From positions 1 to 64,000 of the IMG/VR virus record IMGVR_UViG_3300031963_008158: a stretch of 64,000 nt of DNA; one strand, written 5' to 3'. The DNA is from a virus. The notes beneath the pieces are model-generated. The model did no database searches and had not been told where the DNA came from. It saw only the letters and a program-made list of their open reading frames with translations. A program made the position numbers and the translations under genes. Below, piece by piece: positions 1 through 10,489 of the stretch. Each line of letters begins with the position of its first letter. Position 1 is the first letter of the stretch.

Positions 1-1
1 A

Positions 2-697
2 GTTAAAACAAGTAGCAATGGGTTATTTACAAATGTATCTTCAGGTATTGAAACACCATTTATATCTAATTTAAATACTAGTTTAACAAATACGTATTTA
101 ACATCAATACCAGTAATAAATAAAATACATAATGGTGGGTCATCACCATTTCCTACACATATACCATTAGAGAATAATGTTTTATTTAGTAGCACTGATT
201 TTTATGGTGATTTAGTTGATTATAACCAAAATGAGCTTATAGAAACGGTATTAGCTGATGTTTACCATAGATTTAATACAAACAATAGGGAAACTAACCC
301 ACAATTAGTTACAAATACAACAATTAATTTAGGACCTAGACAAGAGGGTTATTATTATAAATCACATCACTTGATTAAAATAAGAAACTTTTCAAGTTAT
401 ATTGAGCAAGGTGATGAATTTACAGAAAACAAACCATCATATGCTATTAACATGGGTGATGGTAGATATTTGTGGAGAGATTTATTACCAATTGGGTATA
501 ATGATACGACTAATGAATTCTTAGACTATCCTTTTACAAACAATGCTCATTATATGTATGGTAATTATTGTTTTTTAGTTAAAAGACAAGACCCATTTAA
601 TGAGTGGGGGTTATATTATGCTAAGTTTCCAGCTGACCCTATTGAAAATAAAGTTACAGATAGGTTTAATACCAATTCTGCTGAAGATGTTTGTTAA
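2..697 (+). CDS. Virion structural protein, 5'-truncated by window edge
   Basis: The frame is open from base 2 to the TAA at 695-697, so this is the last 231 codons of a larger gene whose start lies outside the window. The product is rich in Asn, Thr and Tyr with no membrane segment and is followed in the same direction by a run of similar structural genes. I infer a baseplate or tail component from the operon; I do not recognise a specific family. An internal TTG at 371 also begins an open frame, but the continuous upstream frame makes it an unlikely start. Confidence 0.7.
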   Translation, partial: VKTSSNGLFTNVSSGIETPFISNLNTSLTNTYLTSIPVINKIHNGGSSPFPTHIPLENNVLFSSTDFYGDLVDYNQNELIETVLADVYHRFNTNNRETNPQLVTNTTINLGPRQEGYYYKSHHLIKIRNFSSYIEQGDEFTENKPSYAINMGDGRYLWRDLLPIGYNDTTNEFLDYPFTNNAHYMYGNYCFLVKRQDPFNEWGLYYAKFPADPIENKVTDRFNTNSAEDVC

Positions 698-702
698 TTA
701 TT

Positions 703-1530
703 ATGAATAGATACCAAATAAGAATAGATAGTACAACAACAGCAACAACAATTAATATTCCATTTACTATGGAATATCAATTAGCTGACCAAGCAGAATT
801 AATAGATAGAGTATTTGTTGATGTTGAAACAGAAAATGCGATTAACCCTATCATAGATTTTGATAAAACAAGATATATACCAGTTGATTTAAATAATAAT
901 CAAATAAATAAGATTAATTATGTTGTTGATTTAAGTGGTTTAACAACTTATGGTGATATAGGATTTAGTGATGATGATATTAAATTTAAAAAATTAAATT
1001 TTAAACAAACGTTTTTAAATTTATCTTTTTATGATACAGATAACCCAATGACACAACAATTAGTAACAACACAGACTATTTTTTCTCAATTAAAACCTAG
1101 TGATTTGTTACCATTTAATACTATTGTTGGATTACCTGGTCAACCAAAACCAGCCAATCAAATACCATTGACATTTGTTTTAGAAAATCCTTTAACAAAT
1201 CAGAGAGGTTTCTTAGAAGGTTACTATTTATATGATTATAGAGATATATTAAAGGTTGGTGAGTTCAAATATTTATATATGAAAGCAAGTTTTAAAAACG
1301 CTAAAGATGGTAAGTCAACAAATCTAATGGTTAAGCCAAACGCACAACCAATAGATATTTTGATTAGAGAAGTTTATACCAGATATAAACTATTTAGAAC
1401 CCAGACAGGCTATTACTATCAAATAGATGATACATATCAAGGCAATGGTCCTTCCACACAAAATAACGTTACATACACACAAAACCCATCAAGTGTATCA
1501 ATAAATTTATTTAAAATACAAGCGTTATAA
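703..1530 (+). CDS. Virion structural protein (tail/baseplate region)
   Basis: A 275-residue protein. I chose the ATG at 703 over the TTG at 691, because that upstream start overlaps the previous gene and adds only four residues. The Asn/Thr/Tyr-rich beta-type composition matches its neighbours. The stop TAA shares its last base with the ATG of the next gene (TAATG), so the two are probably translationally coupled. No specific family is recognised; the structural role is inferred from the gene block. Confidence 0.65.
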   Translation: MNRYQIRIDSTTTATTINIPFTMEYQLADQAELIDRVFVDVETENAINPIIDFDKTRYIPVDLNNNQINKINYVVDLSGLTTYGDIGFSDDDIKFKKLNFKQTFLNLSFYDTDNPMTQQLVTTQTIFSQLKPSDLLPFNTIVGLPGQPKPANQIPLTFVLENPLTNQRGFLEGYYLYDYRDILKVGEFKYLYMKASFKNAKDGKSTNLMVKPNAQPIDILIREVYTRYKLFRTQTGYYYQIDDTYQGNGPSTQNNVTYTQNPSSVSINLFKIQAL

Positions 1531-2393
1531 TGGAGGTTATTAAAAGAAAAATATATTTAGAAGACAGTATATCCAGAACAGATAAGAACTGGGGTAAATT
1601 AACTGCTGATACTTTTTATATCAATGTTTTTTTAACGCAAAATATTGATAACATGGGGTTATTTACAGACATTGAATTTAATGAAAAAAGTCAAACACCT
1701 GTCAACTATAGTATATTAACAAATAAATTATCATCTAGTGGTATTACATTTCCATTTATGGTTGGTGTTACACCAACTATGCCACAAATAACAAACCCAA
1801 CAGAAAAATTAACAGTCAGATTACCATCTAAAGTTGAATCTGATTTTTATAATTATGGTAATAATGTATTAACTGGTTTTACTGAAAGTAAAATTGATGA
1901 AGTTACATCTTACGATAGAAATGATAGATATAAAGTTGGTTTAAATATACAAAAAGAAGGATATTTAAATTATAAAAATATACCAATAAGTGGTGTTAGT
2001 AGAGTTACAAGTAATTCAGAACCTAAAATATATGCTATTGACGCTGAAGATAATTTATTTGTCGGTACAAATAACCAAACAACAGGATTCTTATATTACG
2101 ATTATACTGGTACATCAAGACAAGTCTTAATAGATGGTAATTTAGAATTAGTACCGTTAACAACTTTTAAATACACAACTGAAGGAATAAATAATACAAA
2201 CGTTTCATTATCAGCGATAACCAAAGAAGAATATTTATTTGGAATAATTTCTCAACCAGAAGTTAGAAACGATGTATTTATAGATAGAACAATAACATCT
2301 GTTATAGATTTACATTTAAGATTATCTGAAATAAAGAATTTAGATAATTTAATTAAATATGGTAATGGATTTTATAATATAACAACAATTTAA
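1530..2393 (+). CDS. Virion structural protein (tail/baseplate region)
   Basis: A 287-residue protein whose ATG overlaps the previous stop by one base. It has no signal peptide or transmembrane stretch, and its composition resembles the flanking structural proteins. It sits in an uninterrupted co-directional series that runs to 13866. I recognise no defining motif; the role as a tail or baseplate subunit is inferred from position. Confidence 0.62.
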   Translation: MEVIKRKIYLEDSISRTDKNWGKLTADTFYINVFLTQNIDNMGLFTDIEFNEKSQTPVNYSILTNKLSSSGITFPFMVGVTPTMPQITNPTEKLTVRLPSKVESDFYNYGNNVLTGFTESKIDEVTSYDRNDRYKVGLNIQKEGYLNYKNIPISGVSRVTSNSEPKIYAIDAEDNLFVGTNNQTTGFLYYDYTGTSRQVLIDGNLELVPLTTFKYTTEGINNTNVSLSAITKEEYLFGIISQPEVRNDVFIDRTITSVIDLHLRLSEIKNLDNLIKYGNGFYNITTI

Positions 2394-2405
2394 AAAAATA
2401 AATAA

Positions 2406-3329
2406 ATGGCAACAGGAACAGTAGGTATAGTAAGACCATCAGATGTAAGTCCAGAGGATGTTGAAATATTTTATCATTTCACACCATCTAGAGATAAAAT
2501 AGGTAATACCAGCTTAATAAAATTGAATTCTAATGATGTGTTATTAAAAGTAGATAACCCTAATAAAACACAATCAAATGTAGTTGGTTTTGAAATTTTT
2601 GGTGGGTTATATACATTAAAATTACCAGCTACAACATTTGGTATTAAAGGTTTTTATACCATAATTATAAAACCTGTTGAAATACGTACAAGAATAGTTG
2701 ATATTGGTGTTTTATCGGCATATCCAGACATAAATGGTGTATTATTTGATACAGCAACAATACCAAGTAATTTTTTATCAAAATTTGAGAATAATAATTT
2801 AGTTGGATATAGGATAGAGTATTTAAATACAAATACATCAGCACCAGATGCTAAAATAAATAATTTATTTAGGATAGTAACATCAAATAATCGTGCAGAA
2901 CCAGTAAATCAGAATTTAACTAATTCTAATCAAAAAGCTATTAGATATAGATTCAATGATAATTCTACATTAGTATTTTGTACTTTATCACCATCATCTG
3001 CATCAAATGTTAAACCAAATGCTTTTCCTTTTATTGGTCAACCAAATCAACAAGTTATAATAACTAATACTTTTTTTAATCCTATTATGATTGAAATAGA
3101 GATGGTTGAATACGATATTGAATCACTTGCATTTGGATTATTTGGTAATCAGACTAAATCACTTGAAGATGGTATTTATACTATATATAACTTTAGTAAT
3201 GACATTTACAAACAATATACTCTATACGAAATTAAAGATGTGTTTAATGGTAATCCATTATTTGAAGTTAGAGAACAAAGAACTAATATTGATTTTACTA
3301 AATCATTCACTAATATTACATCAATCTAA
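2406..3329 (+). CDS. Virion structural protein (tail/baseplate region)
   Basis: A 307-residue protein starting after a 12-nt A/T-only spacer with no Shine-Dalgarno sequence, as is usual in Bacteroidetes, where AT-rich leaders suffice. It is polar and beta-rich in appearance, without cysteines or membrane segments. The next gene starts 7 nt after its stop, so it belongs to the same structural operon. Exact role unknown. Confidence 0.62.
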   Translation: MATGTVGIVRPSDVSPEDVEIFYHFTPSRDKIGNTSLIKLNSNDVLLKVDNPNKTQSNVVGFEIFGGLYTLKLPATTFGIKGFYTIIIKPVEIRTRIVDIGVLSAYPDINGVLFDTATIPSNFLSKFENNNLVGYRIEYLNTNTSAPDAKINNLFRIVTSNNRAEPVNQNLTNSNQKAIRYRFNDNSTLVFCTLSPSSASNVKPNAFPFIGQPNQQVIITNTFFNPIMIEIEMVEYDIESLAFGLFGNQTKSLEDGIYTIYNFSNDIYKQYTLYEIKDVFNGNPLFEVREQRTNIDFTKSFTNITSI

Positions 3330-3336
3330 AATATAA

Positions 3337-5991
3337 ATGTCAACTAGTAAAATAAAAGTAGTAGGTTATGCGCAAAAGGTAATATACGATAATGGTATAG
3401 AGTATCGTAATTTTTCACCTGACTTAGTTGGTTTACAAACCACAAGTATAGGTAGCACACCATTATTAACATTTGGTAATTTTAGTTTAACAACAAATTT
3501 AGAGCCTAAAAACAATAAGTTTTTTTTAACTAATAAATTTTCTAATTATTATACTTTAAATACATTAAGTGTTACACAACAAACAGCACCAACTATAATA
3601 AATGATAATGAAAAAGCTTATTTAAATTTAGATAAAAGAAATCTAAATTATTATGCTTTGTTTGGTTCTTTAACTGAATATGTAAGAGTTTCATTAGAAA
3701 ATATTATATTAAATTGGCCAGCTTCTTTATATGCAAACCCTATTTTTATTGATATCTTTGGTAGTGAACAAATTGGTTTTACAATAGAAAATTATACTTA
3801 TGATGTTTTAAGTGAAACATCAACATTTAAGGTAAATACAAATACATTAGTAAATAAATTTGGTATTAACTATACAAATAACACAAACCAACAAAATAAT
3901 TTAAGAAATTTAAATATTAATTATTTATCTTATAATATTTTTTATCAAAACCAAGAATATGATATTTTAAACTTTACGGGTTCTACTAATGTAAAAAATG
4001 ATTCAATATATTTTAAGGTAAAAGGTAATCCGTTTTCTGGTTTAACAAATGCCTACCCAACATATCATATAAAACCTAATAAGATTAAATATGATAGCTT
4101 TTTTAACACATTACCAGAACTTGAGGCTTATCTATTAAATCGTTCAGTAGTACCTTTATATACGGCTACATTTTCATTTCCAGTTAAGACTGAAAATGGT
4201 ATTATATTGTATTTTACTGATAGTGTAACATGGCCAGTAAGTGATGGATATAATATTGATTTTGATACAACAGAATATGTTTATTATGCCACAAGGTTAT
4301 TAGATATAGCAAAAAACAATGATATAAATAATAGTGATTTAATGAACAGGTTTTTGGTCGCTGAATCAATAACCGCATTTGATACTTCACCAATATATGT
4401 TACAAATATTGACCATGATGAAACTGGTCAAAAAATGAATAAAACACTTCAAATATATGGTGCTTCATATGATAAAATAAATAATTATATTACTGGTATA
4501 AAGTATGCGAATACTGTAACATATAATAAAATGGATAACACACCAGATATCTATTTAAAAAATATTGCTAGAGTATTAGGATGGGAATTGGTTTCATCAG
4601 TTGTTGAAAACGATTTATTAATGAATTACATTAACACACCAGTATCATCATTTTCTGGTCAAACATATGGTTTAACACCTGTTGAATATGATATTGAATT
4701 ATGGAGAAGAATAATATTAAATTCACCATGGCTTTGGAAATCAAAAGGTAGTAGAAAATCTATAGAATTTTTATTAAATTTTATTGGAACCCCAAATGGT
4801 TTAATTAAATTTAATGAACATATATATAGAGCAACAGCACCAATAGATATTGATTTATTTTTACAAGTATTAAGTAAAAATAATTTAGATTTAGATTTAT
4901 CTATATATCCGATAGATTCTAATGGTTATCCTAGAACTTTACCAGACACACCAGATATGTATTTCCAAAACTATGGTTTATGGTATAGAGAAACTGGTGG
5001 TAGTGGTGCAACAATAGATATTTTAACTGGTAATAATCCGCATTTAGGTCCATATGATGGTGGTTCTAGATATATTGACCAGTTTAGGTGTTTAATACCT
5101 AATTTTGTACCAACAATATTAAGTTCAATAACTGTAACAGAAAACGTAACAAATTTATATGAAAATTATGAAGATGGTACATTTGATAATAATTCTTTAA
5201 CTGCACAAACAGTAACAAATGTAGATATATTTGATGAATTTGGTGCTGCAATTGAAGATTGTGTTATTTTTAAACCAAGTATCATTCAAGACCCTAATTA
5301 TGATTTAAAATTAACAGAATGTGGTTGTAAAGATATTGGTCCAGATAATGTTTTAAGTCTTTGTTTGGAAAAAAATCCTAACCCAGATAATGGTAATTTA
5401 AATGTGTGTCCTGATATATTTGGTAAACCTTCTTCAGATAACACAGGTTTTTTAAATTTTTCATATTATCAAAAAGATATTAATGGTAATTATTTAATTG
5501 ATAATAACGGAAAATTTATTACTAATAACACAAAATATACAACACAAGAATGTTGTAAATCAAACAATGGAACACCAGTTTTAAATAAAGAATATTTTAA
5601 CAATATAGTTATAAATACTGGTTATTATTGTTGTGATAGTACTGGTAAATGTGGTTGTACATTAGCTTGTAAATGGAAAGTAAATATGAATCCATATGTT
5701 TCTGGTCCAGTAACTCAAACACAGATACCTAGGAATTTCTTACAATTCACAACTGAAGATGGTTCACAAGCTATAGTAACACCAGATGGTTGTAATTGTG
5801 TATCACCATATACAATCCCTGTACCAAATATAAAAGACCCATATACAGGTCAAATAGGGTATGCTTGTCAATTAACAGACAAAGGGTTACAAGATTTACA
5901 ATTAGGTATTTATGGTCAAATAAGCAACATTTATTTTCAAAGAAATATTGGTAAAATAAAATGTGACGAATCTGAGTTAAAAACAAAATAA
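3337..5991 (+). CDS. Large tail/baseplate protein with Cys-rich C-terminal region
   Basis: An 884-residue virion protein. The middle carries the segment SPWLWKSKGSRKSIEFLLNF (about residues 464-483), followed by a GTPNGLIKFNE stretch, a conserved-looking block I associate with baseplate or tail proteins of T4-like phages of Bacteroidetes. Residues from about 660 onward contain many Cys pairs (for example CGC, CC, CGCTLAC), suggesting metal binding or disulfides. Its size and place between structural genes fit a baseplate wedge or tail-fibre-attachment protein. The specific assignment is an inference. Confidence 0.6.
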   Translation: MSTSKIKVVGYAQKVIYDNGIEYRNFSPDLVGLQTTSIGSTPLLTFGNFSLTTNLEPKNNKFFLTNKFSNYYTLNTLSVTQQTAPTIINDNEKAYLNLDKRNLNYYALFGSLTEYVRVSLENIILNWPASLYANPIFIDIFGSEQIGFTIENYTYDVLSETSTFKVNTNTLVNKFGINYTNNTNQQNNLRNLNINYLSYNIFYQNQEYDILNFTGSTNVKNDSIYFKVKGNPFSGLTNAYPTYHIKPNKIKYDSFFNTLPELEAYLLNRSVVPLYTATFSFPVKTENGIILYFTDSVTWPVSDGYNIDFDTTEYVYYATRLLDIAKNNDINNSDLMNRFLVAESITAFDTSPIYVTNIDHDETGQKMNKTLQIYGASYDKINNYITGIKYANTVTYNKMDNTPDIYLKNIARVLGWELVSSVVENDLLMNYINTPVSSFSGQTYGLTPVEYDIELWRRIILNSPWLWKSKGSRKSIEFLLNFIGTPNGLIKFNEHIYRATAPIDIDLFLQVLSKNNLDLDLSIYPIDSNGYPRTLPDTPDMYFQNYGLWYRETGGSGATIDILTGNNPHLGPYDGGSRYIDQFRCLIPNFVPTILSSITVTENVTNLYENYEDGTFDNNSLTAQTVTNVDIFDEFGAAIEDCVIFKPSIIQDPNYDLKLTECGCKDIGPDNVLSLCLEKNPNPDNGNLNVCPDIFGKPSSDNTGFLNFSYYQKDINGNYLIDNNGKFITNNTKYTTQECCKSNNGTPVLNKEYFNNIVINTGYYCCDSTGKCGCTLACKWKVNMNPYVSGPVTQTQIPRNFLQFTTEDGSQAIVTPDGCNCVSPYTIPVPNIKDPYTGQIGYACQLTDKGLQDLQLGIYGQISNIYFQRNIGKIKCDESELKTK

Positions 5992-6012
5992 TTAAATAAT
6001 TATATATAAAAA

Positions 6013-8772
6013 ATGGGTTTAGATATAAATTTAGACATAAATGGTGAAATAGGTATTGGTGATTCTTCTGATGTCAGTGTGGATTTTATTAATTTACCTA
6101 AATGTTTAAGCGAAAAAGAAATTCTAACCAATGGTGGTCAAATAAAAGAAAATTCAGATGGTACTGTTAGTGTTTTTGTAGTTAATCCTATTGGGAATAC
6201 TAGTGGTTTAGTACCATATATTTTAAATGAATATTGTTGTACAAGATTAAAAAACGGATATGTTTTTGACAAAGAAACACAAAAATGTTTATGGGCTGAT
6301 AAACCACCTTGTAGTATAGAAAACACTTTTAAAATAGTGTTAAATCCAATTGGTAATGATGGTAGTATTTTTGAATTGGGTGAAACTGATAATTGCTTTG
6401 TTAAAGTTGATTTTGATTATTTGTTTAAAATAAAATGTGAAACTTTAGCTAGTTTTCTAAATCAAAATAACACACAAAATTCATTATCAACACAAATAAA
6501 AAATGATATAAATCAAAAAAACACAGAGATTGAAAATCAAAAAGCATTATGTGAATCAATCCAAAATGAAATAGATATAGTTACAACACAAATAACTAAT
6601 ACACCATATTCAATTTTTTGCAATCTAAAACAAAGTTTAAATACAAAACTTTTTTGTTTAACAGACCCTGATGGATTAACTGCTTGGGAAAATATTTTAG
6701 GTACTGTTAGATTTCAAGCATTTTTAAATGGTGACCAAAATTCTTTTGATTGTAATGATGTTACAAATTTATTATCACAAAATAATTCAACTAATGCTAA
6801 TTTAGTATATGAATGTGAAGTACCATTTAATACAAAATATTATTTAATAAAACAAAAAGAGTTATTAGAAATAAACAAAAAAATATGTGATGAAACATTA
6901 ACAACATTAGAGTCAGAATTAATTGAATTAGAAAACGAATTAGCTGAAAATACAGAGATATCTTGTACAAACCCTATTGATATGTTTGAAGGGTTAAATG
7001 TGTCTATGACATTAGAATATGTTGATTCTAATAATGTTTTACAAACAGCTTATGAAGATACTAATTTATTCCCAGAAATTGGTAGTGGATTATTATACTC
7101 TTATTTGTTAAATAATCCAAATAGCGGCTTTTATGTTTGTGGTGGACAATCATGCAAACCTTTTAATTTAAAATTAATACCAGACCCATCAGGTCTTAAT
7201 TATGCAAATGACACATCATGTAATTTAGTAATTAACAATATTATTCAAACATTATATGCACAATCTGGTTTAAGTGGAACAACAAATGGATTTAACACAT
7301 TTAAAAATACTTTATCAAATAGTGCTTTTACATCAAATTGGTTATCTTTTTCAACCATTATTAATGACCCTAATGTTATTAGTTTAATAGCTAATAAGAA
7401 AATAAAAGTAGGTTTAAAAATAAATCATACTTGTGGTGATGTATGTATTTTAATTGATAACATAAAACTTGATAAAGTTTGTCAAATAATTGAAAAAACG
7501 GAAATATTTGTAACTAAATGTCCTGGTTTTGAATTAGAAAAAGTAATAGATAATAAAAAGTCTTGGTTAAATAATACAACTAGAGTAAATAGAAACTTTA
7601 AAATTTCTGATATTGACGATACAAATAGTATAAGACAAACAAATTATGATGTCAATGATGAAAGATTAGTAATTAACACTAAAGAAATAGACTTAAATAT
7701 AGATATAGCATCAGCAATAGAAACTGATGTTTGGTGCTATACATTGGATAATCCATGTATATTAACTGGTGTGACTAATTGTAATTCATGTTATACTAGT
7801 TGCCCACCAATAGATGTAGATGGTATAACAACATCAAGTTGTGCTCCTTTTGATGCTTCTATGGACCCAATACCGTTTTCTCAAACTGATGACGGTTTAT
7901 TCCCACCATTGTGTTGTGGTGATAATAAAATAGATTTTAATAGTTTATTATCAACACCATTATCATCAACAACTAGTGTTGAAGAATTTGTTAATGTATT
8001 AGCAACTGAATTAATAGATGCTAAAAATAGACAAACAATATCAGCTTACCCTACAATAAAAGCATTATATGATAGGTATTTAAATAGTTTGAATTATTGT
8101 TCAACAAAAAGTTCAGCCTTTAATTATGTATCAATTGATAAATTTACTGAATTAATTAATGGTTATTGGTTTGATATAGTTGAACAAGTTGTACCATCAA
8201 CAACAATATGGGGTAGTGTAAAAGTTTATAAAAATTCAATCTTTGACCAACAAAAATTTAAATATAGGTCATATAGTTCATTGTTATGTAAAAACCCTTA
8301 CACTAATATATTACCAAATGTATTAAGCCCAATAAATAAACCAAATGGTCAATGTAAAAATAATATAGAAGTAATAACAACAAATATTAATTTAACTGGA
8401 GACACTGTTGATAATGATATAAAAAGTGTTTGTACAGAAATATGTTTAGCTCAGATGAATCATGGTTCTGAATTTATTGGTACTGTTTCAATTATAGGTA
8501 ATGAAAATACTGATAATGGTGAAACCTTTAATGATTTTGCTGAATGTTCTAAAAACCAACAAGTGATAACTAATTGTGATTTAAACGCAACAGTAATACT
8601 TAATGGTTTTAACGCTAGTTTAAATTTAATAAATGCAACGGCACCAGTTACTTATCAATGGAGTAATGGCTCAACAGATAGTACGACAACATTTAATATT
8701 GGTGGTATACATAGCGTGACAATAACAGATAGTGCTTGTTGTAAAATAACTAAAGATTTTGAAATAATTTAA
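6013..8772 (+). CDS. Large Cys-rich tail/fibre protein with SprB-like C-terminal repeat
   Basis: A 919-residue protein. It has Cys-rich sections throughout and a helical coiled-coil-like part around residues 155-195 and again near 275-320. The last 50 residues contain VTYQWSNGSTDSTTTF followed by a GG-H-SVTITDS stretch. That is the form of the SprB/PKD-like repeat of Bacteroidetes cell-surface adhesins (Y-W-SNG-T-S...G-Y-VTVTD). This suggests a host-contacting tail or fibre protein that has borrowed an adhesin module. The next gene follows after 1 nt. Confidence 0.6.
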   Translation: MGLDINLDINGEIGIGDSSDVSVDFINLPKCLSEKEILTNGGQIKENSDGTVSVFVVNPIGNTSGLVPYILNEYCCTRLKNGYVFDKETQKCLWADKPPCSIENTFKIVLNPIGNDGSIFELGETDNCFVKVDFDYLFKIKCETLASFLNQNNTQNSLSTQIKNDINQKNTEIENQKALCESIQNEIDIVTTQITNTPYSIFCNLKQSLNTKLFCLTDPDGLTAWENILGTVRFQAFLNGDQNSFDCNDVTNLLSQNNSTNANLVYECEVPFNTKYYLIKQKELLEINKKICDETLTTLESELIELENELAENTEISCTNPIDMFEGLNVSMTLEYVDSNNVLQTAYEDTNLFPEIGSGLLYSYLLNNPNSGFYVCGGQSCKPFNLKLIPDPSGLNYANDTSCNLVINNIIQTLYAQSGLSGTTNGFNTFKNTLSNSAFTSNWLSFSTIINDPNVISLIANKKIKVGLKINHTCGDVCILIDNIKLDKVCQIIEKTEIFVTKCPGFELEKVIDNKKSWLNNTTRVNRNFKISDIDDTNSIRQTNYDVNDERLVINTKEIDLNIDIASAIETDVWCYTLDNPCILTGVTNCNSCYTSCPPIDVDGITTSSCAPFDASMDPIPFSQTDDGLFPPLCCGDNKIDFNSLLSTPLSSTTSVEEFVNVLATELIDAKNRQTISAYPTIKALYDRYLNSLNYCSTKSSAFNYVSIDKFTELINGYWFDIVEQVVPSTTIWGSVKVYKNSIFDQQKFKYRSYSSLLCKNPYTNILPNVLSPINKPNGQCKNNIEVITTNINLTGDTVDNDIKSVCTEICLAQMNHGSEFIGTVSIIGNENTDNGETFNDFAECSKNQQVITNCDLNATVILNGFNASLNLINATAPVTYQWSNGSTDSTTTFNIGGIHSVTITDSACCKITKDFEII

Positions 8773-8773
8773 T

Positions 8774-9016
8774 ATGCCTACGTTAATTAAAAGTATTGAA
8801 GCTAAGTTTTATGATAACCATAATAGCAATGTAAAATATGTTAAATCAATAACATCTGATTTACAAAAAGAGGATTATATAAACATATATGGACTTGAGG
8901 CATTTCTACAAAATTTTTCAAAAACAGAACAGATATATTTATTAGAAAAACCAATAGAGTTTGGACTAAAAAATCAATATAACATACCAGTAATCAATAT
9001 AACAATAGATTATTAA
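8774..9016 (+). CDS. Small structural-operon protein
   Basis: An 80-residue protein packed between two fibre-like genes; its stop overlaps the next ATG by one base (TAATG). It is mixed charged and hydrophobic with no recognised domain. Tight coupling on both sides suggests a small tail component or fibre-assembly protein, but nothing in the sequence decides this. Confidence 0.55.
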   Translation: MPTLIKSIEAKFYDNHNSNVKYVKSITSDLQKEDYINIYGLEAFLQNFSKTEQIYLLEKPIEFGLKNQYNIPVINITIDY

Positions 9017-10440
9017 TGAGATATCAAGAATTAATATACATACAAAATGCCCATAGCGGTGCTAGGAATAGAGACTTATTAAATGTTAATATGAGTTCTG
9101 ATATTTGTATTTTTAATGCACCACAATTTACTATTAGTGGGGCATCAAAAATAGATTGTAGTGGTGTTACAGGTACATCTTATGTTATCAGTACAGCAAC
9201 AACAATACCATTAACTTTTAATTTTACTGCAAATACTGACACATTCACCGCAAATACTGCGACATTTAAATATGAAATATATAAATACAATAAAAATAAC
9301 TTAGCTTTTTTATTACCACCAGTTTATAAATCAGATAATTTATCTTATCCATCTTTTAGTGCAACTAATACAACATTACAAAATATACCAGTATCTGCAT
9401 TAACATTAGATGGTGAGTATCTAATAAAGGGTTATTATGATTTCCCTAGTTGTACAACTTTTTTAAATAAATTAGGTAAAACAATTGATACTTCTATTAA
9501 TAAAATTGGTCAACAATATAACCTATATAATAAAGATTTAGATTTTTATTTTATAGCGATGAAAGTAGCTGATAAACCAGTTATAATAAATAATAGCGAT
9601 AACACATTAACACCTGGTCAATTAACACAGCAAGTGATAATACCACAATCAGGACAAACTGAATTTGTTATTGGTGCACCATATTTTAATGATTTTATTG
9701 TTACATTAAACGGGTTAACATTAGCACCAAATTTAGATTACACATTCACAGGTAATGTTATAACACTAAGTGGTGAAACATATGAAGATGATATTGTAAC
9801 TGTAATTTATACAAATAGTGTGGTTGGTAAATTTTCACACGATATTATCAATGTTACAACAACAATTACCAGTGGTTCAACAAATAATCAAGGGTCAAAT
9901 AACCCTTATTTTAATACAACAACTGGTAAATATGAAATATACACTACAGTAACACCACTTAATCCTAACACAATCATTGTAATGATAAATGGTGTAACAT
10001 TAGCAAATAATGTTGATTATTATCAATCAACAACAAATCCAAAAAGAATAATTCTTAATGGAGATGTTATGATTGGTGATATAATCACTATTGTTTATTT
10101 TCCATTTATGAGTGTTGTTAATGATTTAATAACAAACAACCCAACAGTTTCATGGGAAATTAATACACCGCCACAAACAACTGCTGGTACATTTAGTTTA
10201 CAAGTTAGTACTGGAACTTCATTTAATACTTTCTATTCTACTGGTAATACACAATATATTGTCGGAACAACACTATATAGTGATAGTTTTATAGCTAGTG
10301 GTGATGTTGGTACAAAATTGTATTATAGAGTTAAAAATACAAAAAACTATGAAACAATATGTGGTGATATAATAACAAGTATTGAATATAGCGATACAAT
10401 ACCGATAACAATCGCAACTAATTCAATAAATTCTTACTAA
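9016..10440 (+). CDS. Tail-fibre-like protein with repeated beta modules
   Basis: A 474-residue protein. Two internal copies of a roughly 60-residue module are visible: one around FIVTLNGLTLAPNLDYTF and one around IIVMINGVTLANNVDYY, each followed by an ITL/IILNG strand and a D-IVTVIY / D-IITIVY strand. This V-LNG-x-L-x-x-DY pattern is typical of phage fibre and appendage repeats. The C-terminal part ends in a fibronectin-like YYRVKNTKNYE-C stretch. It is probably a tail fibre or tail appendage. It ends about 50 nt before a late-type promoter. Confidence 0.62.
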   Translation: MRYQELIYIQNAHSGARNRDLLNVNMSSDICIFNAPQFTISGASKIDCSGVTGTSYVISTATTIPLTFNFTANTDTFTANTATFKYEIYKYNKNNLAFLLPPVYKSDNLSYPSFSATNTTLQNIPVSALTLDGEYLIKGYYDFPSCTTFLNKLGKTIDTSINKIGQQYNLYNKDLDFYFIAMKVADKPVIINNSDNTLTPGQLTQQVIIPQSGQTEFVIGAPYFNDFIVTLNGLTLAPNLDYTFTGNVITLSGETYEDDIVTVIYTNSVVGKFSHDIINVTTTITSGSTNNQGSNNPYFNTTTGKYEIYTTVTPLNPNTIIVMINGVTLANNVDYYQSTTNPKRIILNGDVMIGDIITIVYFPFMSVVNDLITNNPTVSWEINTPPQTTAGTFSLQVSTGTSFNTFYSTGNTQYIVGTTLYSDSFIASGDVGTKLYYRVKNTKNYETICGDIITSIEYSDTIPITIATNSINSY

Positions 10441-10455
10441 ATTGTTTACAAGAAC

Positions 10456-10470
10456 ATATTTATAAATAAA
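10456..10470 (+). promoter_or_regulatory. Late-type promoter motif ATATTTATAAATAAA
   Basis: A clear copy of a motif shared by many genes in this window and close to the T4 late -10 box TATAAATA. It lies 19 nt before the ATG of the fibre-like gene at 10490. I infer that a phage sigma factor recognises it. Confidence 0.55.
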
Positions 10471-10489
10471 TTTTAATAAAAGAAAAGAT

